Source of the DNA: Vreelandella sp042466685
GTDB lineage: Bacteria > Pseudomonadota > Gammaproteobacteria > Pseudomonadales > Halomonadaceae
Direction: 5' to 3'
Assembly (NCBI RefSeq): GCF_042466685.1
Contig: NZ_CP170448.1
Span: 1,550,001 to 1,614,000, forward strand
DNA: 64,000 bases
Positions within the stretch are counted from its first letter, which is position 1. The number at the start of each line of letters is the position of its first letter. The notes below the pieces were generated by a model. The model searched no databases. It was not told the origin of the DNA and was given only the letters and a program-made list of their open reading frames with translations. A program made the translations under genes and the position numbers. This document shows positions 61,189 through 64,000 of this stretch, in pieces.

Positions 61189-62259
61189 ATGAACACTAAG
61201 ACATTTCTAATTACCGGTGGTGCTGGCTTTATCGGCTCAGCAGTTGTACGTGAACTTATTCAAAACTCAGCCCACCGCGTAGTGAATGTAGATAAGCTTA
61301 CTTACGCCGGTAATTTAGAGTCGCTCGCTAGCGTTGAAACCAATGAGCGTTATACTTTTTTGCAAGCCGATATTTGCGACGCACACGCTATGCAGCAACT
61401 GTTTGAAAAACATCAGCCTGATGTTGTGATGCACCTAGCGGCAGAAAGCCATGTGGATCGCTCCATTGATGGCCCTGCTGAGTTTATCCAAACAAATGTG
61501 GTTGGCACCGCAGTGTTATTAGAAGCCGCCCGAAGCTACTGGAAAACGCTCCAAGAGCAAGATGTCAGTAAAGCTGAAGCGTTTCGTTTTCATCACATAT
61601 CAACCGACGAAGTCTATGGCGATTTAGAAGGCACGGATGACTTATTTACCGAAGAAACATCTTATGCCCCAAGCTCCCCTTATTCGGCCAGTAAAGCCAG
61701 TTCTGATCATTTAGTGCGCGCTTGGCAGCGTACCTATGGCTTGCCCACGTTGGTAACCAACTGCTCAAATAACTATGGCCCGTTTCATTTTCCCGAAAAG
61801 CTCATCCCGCTGATGATTCTCAACGCCCTTGCCGGTAAGTCACTTCCGGTTTACGGCGATGGGCAACAGATCCGCGACTGGCTGTATGTAGAAGACCACG
61901 CCCGCGCATTGATCAAAGTAGCCACAGAAGGAAAAGTAGGTGAGACCTACAACATCGGTGGTCACAATGAAAAAGCCAACCTCACAGTCGTAGAAACTCT
62001 GTGTGATCTACTACAAGAGCTAGTACCCCAAGAAACCTCTTACCGCGATTTGATTACCTTCGTGACCGACCGCCCCGGCCACGATGTGCGCTACGCCATA
62101 GATGCCAGCAAAATCGAACGCGAGCTAGGATGGGTACCAGAAGAAACCTTTGAAACCGGTCTGCGCAAAACCGTGCAGTGGTACCTGGCCAACGAAACCT
62201 GGTGGAAACGCGTACAAGACGGCAGCTACCAAGGCCAACGCCTAGGCACCAACTCATAG
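61189..62259 (+). CDS. rfbB: dTDP-glucose 4,6-dehydratase, copy 2
   Basis: 356 residues, with all motifs of copy 1 (TGGAGFIGSAVV, HLAAESHVDRSIDGP, HISTDEVYGDLEG, YSASKASSDHLVRAW) and long identical runs, but many silent and conservative changes. The start at 61189 matches copy 1 after a three-residue extension; a longer frame into kpsT is not credible. Its stop codon TAG is the first triplet of a Halomonas-type repeat core. Confidence 0.95.
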   Translation: MNTKTFLITGGAGFIGSAVVRELIQNSAHRVVNVDKLTYAGNLESLASVETNERYTFLQADICDAHAMQQLFEKHQPDVVMHLAAESHVDRSIDGPAEFIQTNVVGTAVLLEAARSYWKTLQEQDVSKAEAFRFHHISTDEVYGDLEGTDDLFTEETSYAPSSPYSASKASSDHLVRAWQRTYGLPTLVTNCSNNYGPFHFPEKLIPLMILNALAGKSLPVYGDGQQIRDWLYVEDHARALIKVATEGKVGETYNIGGHNEKANLTVVETLCDLLQELVPQETSYRDLITFVTDRPGHDVRYAIDASKIERELGWVPEETFETGLRKTVQWYLANETWWKRVQDGSYQGQRLGTNS

Positions 62260-62307
62260 CGCGTGGTAGAAGCGCACGCACCCGCGAAAGCAGCGCGGAG
62301 CGGTGCT
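62257..62307 (+). repeat. Halomonas-type repeat core R6 between rfbB and rfbD copy 2
   Basis: tagcgcgtggtagaagc, gcacccgcgaaagcagcg and gagcggtgc, a slightly decayed version of R5. The first three bases serve as the rfbB stop codon. Confidence 0.8.
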
Positions 62308-62348
62308 ACCTGCACTAGCTTTCTGCGTGTATGAAAAGGATTCCTCCA

Positions 62349-63233
62349 ATGAATATCTTCATCACCGGCGGCAACGGCCAAGTCGGCTTTGAACTCCAGC
62401 GCCAATTTGCCATATTCGGTAATATCATGGCCCCTATACGCCAAGAGCTCGACCTAACCAACGCCCAAGCGGTGGATAACTATCTGGCAGAGCACAAGCC
62501 AAGCCTTATCCTTAACGCCGCCGCTTACACAGCGGTCGATAAAGCCGAAAGCGAGCCAGAGCAAGCCAAGCGCCTCAATACCGAGCTGCCAGCACAGTTA
62601 GCCAAGTATGCTGTCAAGCACAGCATTCCGCTGGTGCACTACTCAACCGACTACGTCTACCCAGGTGATGGTGAAATTCCCTGGCAGGAAGACAGCCACA
62701 CGGCACCGTTAAGCATGTACGGTCGAACCAAGCTGGAAGGTGATCAGGCCGTTACCCAAAGCGGTTGCCAGCATCTAATTTTCCGCACCAGTTGGGTATA
62801 CGCCGCCCGTGGCAATAACTTTATGAAAACAATGCTGCGCTTAGGTCGCGAGCGTGAAGCACTCAGCATCGTTAACGACCAAGTAGGTGCCCCTACACCC
62901 TCACGTCTAATTGCCCAAGTAACCACACTAGCTTTTACACATTCGCTAATGCCTCACATAACATCAGGTATTTACCACGTAGCGCCGCGAGGGGAGACAA
63001 GCTGGCACGGTTTTGCTTGTGAAATTTTTCACCAAGCCCATGAACATGGGGAAGAGCTGGCGATCACACCAAATGCTACGGATGGGATACCAACCATAGA
63101 CTACCCAACGCCCGCCCAACGTCCGCTCAATTCCCGGATGGCAATCAGCAAGCTAGAAAATGCTCTGGGTATTGCCTTACCCACTTGGCAAAGCCAGCTA
63201 GCGCTAACGCTGAAAGAACATTTGAATAAGTGA
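62349..63233 (+). CDS. rfbD: dTDP-4-dehydrorhamnose reductase, copy 2
   Basis: 294 residues: NIFITGGNGQVGFELQRQF, LNAAAYTAVDKAESE, YSTDYVYPGDGEIPWQED, YGRTKLEGDQAV, FRTSWVYAARGNNF and YHVAPRGETSWHGFACEIF. ATG 62349 matches the start of copy 1, with AAGGA nine bases upstream; an earlier ATG at 62331 is less likely. rfbA and rfbC do not follow within the window. Confidence 0.94.
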   Translation: MNIFITGGNGQVGFELQRQFAIFGNIMAPIRQELDLTNAQAVDNYLAEHKPSLILNAAAYTAVDKAESEPEQAKRLNTELPAQLAKYAVKHSIPLVHYSTDYVYPGDGEIPWQEDSHTAPLSMYGRTKLEGDQAVTQSGCQHLIFRTSWVYAARGNNFMKTMLRLGREREALSIVNDQVGAPTPSRLIAQVTTLAFTHSLMPHITSGIYHVAPRGETSWHGFACEIFHQAHEHGEELAITPNATDGIPTIDYPTPAQRPLNSRMAISKLENALGIALPTWQSQLALTLKEHLNK

Positions 63234-63303
63234 AGAGTACAGGTGATGAGTTATTGCCTTTCTCCTCACTTTTTAACGAAATACCGCAAGGAGCTACACT
63301 AAA

Positions 63304-64000
63304 ATGTCGTTGGTAATATACCTAGGGCTGAATGCCTTTACGCACCAGCCTAACTCACTGTTGCCACCGGGTCAGTCGCCGCTGCAGCTGCAGGCACTTC
63401 AGGAAACGGGGCAGAAAGGCACTGTATTACTGGATGAACTGACAGAGTCAGCAGCCCAACTCATTAGCCAATGGTTGGCAGGCAATAAGGAAAAGCGCAT
63501 TCAACTGCTATGGCCACAGCCGGTGCCTTATATTGCCGCGCTAACCGCTCAAGGCAGCGCACCCAGCGATCTCCAGCAGAGTTGGAAAGCCCAGGCTCAA
63601 CGACTAGTAGCACTGTTTCGTAAACATCGTAGGCAACTGAATCTTTACGGCTATGTGCCAGGAAAACAGCTGAGCCAAGCAGATGAAGCGCTTACCCAGT
63701 TGCCACTGCTAGATATTTCGCCCTTGCACCGTTTAGCGGCTGCTTATTTGCTGAATGAAGATTCCGAATTACAGTTGGCGCACGCATATCTGGCCGCCAG
63801 CAGTCTAGAAACTAGCGAATGGCAGCAAGATGCCGCTCAAGTCATTACTGACGCACTGGAACATCAAAAAGCGTTACAAAACGCCGAATTGGAAAATCAG
63901 AAGTATCTAGACCAAGCCCAACGAGCGCTTGAACAACAGCAGCATGAGCTTAATGAAAGCCAAAAATCGGCTGAGAAAGCTAAGCAAACAGCACAAGCAC
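63304..64000 (+). CDS. Unidentified coiled-coil protein, 5' part
   Basis: Open from ATG 63304 (AAGGAG ten bases upstream) to the window end, 232 codons without a stop. It begins MSLVIYLGLNAFTHQPNSLLP. The first ~180 residues form a mixed, Gln- and Leu-rich region (IQLLWPQPVPYIAAL, LVALFRKHRRQLNLYGYVPGK). From about 185 it becomes a Gln/Glu/Ala/Lys heptad coiled coil. No family is recognised. Its place after kps and rfb genes suggests a large capsule-assembly protein, perhaps a glycosyltransferase fused to a coiled coil. Confidence 0.75.
   Translation, partial: MSLVIYLGLNAFTHQPNSLLPPGQSPLQLQALQETGQKGTVLLDELTESAAQLISQWLAGNKEKRIQLLWPQPVPYIAALTAQGSAPSDLQQSWKAQAQRLVALFRKHRRQLNLYGYVPGKQLSQADEALTQLPLLDISPLHRLAAAYLLNEDSELQLAHAYLAASSLETSEWQQDAAQVITDALEHQKALQNAELENQKYLDQAQRALEQQQHELNESQKSAEKAKQTAQA

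Overview
The window looks like a chromosomal segment of a moderately halophilic gammaproteobacterium, most likely Halomonas or a close relative in the Halomonadaceae. The evidence is the gene content (tex-gshA-dsbB, rsd, a dimeric lactate-type malate dehydrogenase, rppH-ptsP-lgt-thyA-folA, twin acidic porins) and a GC-rich intergenic repeat family with a core resembling 'tagcgcgtggtaagc...gcacccgcgggagcagcgcgaagcggtgccgggg'. The genus is an inference from gene order and style; no rRNA or tRNA gene was seen.

Layout. 1-7.7 kb: 3' end of an FMN-dependent alpha-hydroxy-acid dehydrogenase, a LysR regulator, a DUF1127 protein, tex, gshA-dsbB and an HGGYW-type hydrolase. 7.9-20.7 kb: a 13-gene leftward operon for aerobic CoA-dependent aromatic-acid breakdown of the 2-aminobenzoate (anthranilate) type. 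It encodes a two-domain FAD monooxygenase/OYE reductase, SDR, MarR regulator, enoyl-CoA hydratase, acyl-CoA dehydrogenase, aryl-CoA ligase, a complete Liv-type ABC importer, a thioesterase and a Rid-family protein. 21-26.3 kb: rsd, tandem repeats and an RND efflux pair. 26.5-37.6 kb: housekeeping genes (mdh, HAD phosphatase, rppH, ptsP, NRDE protein, a GacS-like protein without its ATPase domain, lgt, thyA, folA, a ProQ-type RNA chaperone). 37.9-40.2 kb: two paralogous porins, each with a strong terminator.

40.7-64 kb is a surface polysaccharide locus. Its first half has a polyprenyl-phosphate sugar transferase, a Wzm/Wzt exporter whose ATPase carries a C-terminal cargo-binding domain, a 1192-residue methyltransferase-glycosyltransferase fusion, rhamnosyltransferase-like GT2 enzymes and the full dTDP-L-rhamnose set rfbBDAC. 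After a strong terminator, a near-canonical ops (RfaH-recruitment) element precedes a second operon: a small lipoprotein, KpsD-, KpsM- and KpsE-like proteins, a four-helix-bundle S23 protein, a beta-CASP metallo-hydrolase, KpsT, a second rfbB-rfbD pair and an unidentified coiled-coil protein that runs off the end.

The most unusual signals are: (i) heptanucleotide-repeat elements in inverted orientation in the gaps of the kps operon, one holding the S23 gene and one apparently an empty version; (ii) duplicated rfbB-repeat-rfbD blocks with the same Halomonas-type repeat in the same gap; (iii) two 0.33-kb compound repeats with a conserved spacer; (iv) a Rid protein lacking the canonical arginine, in a pathway whose intermediate is an enamine; (v) a GacS-like DHp-REC protein with no catalytic ATPase domain.
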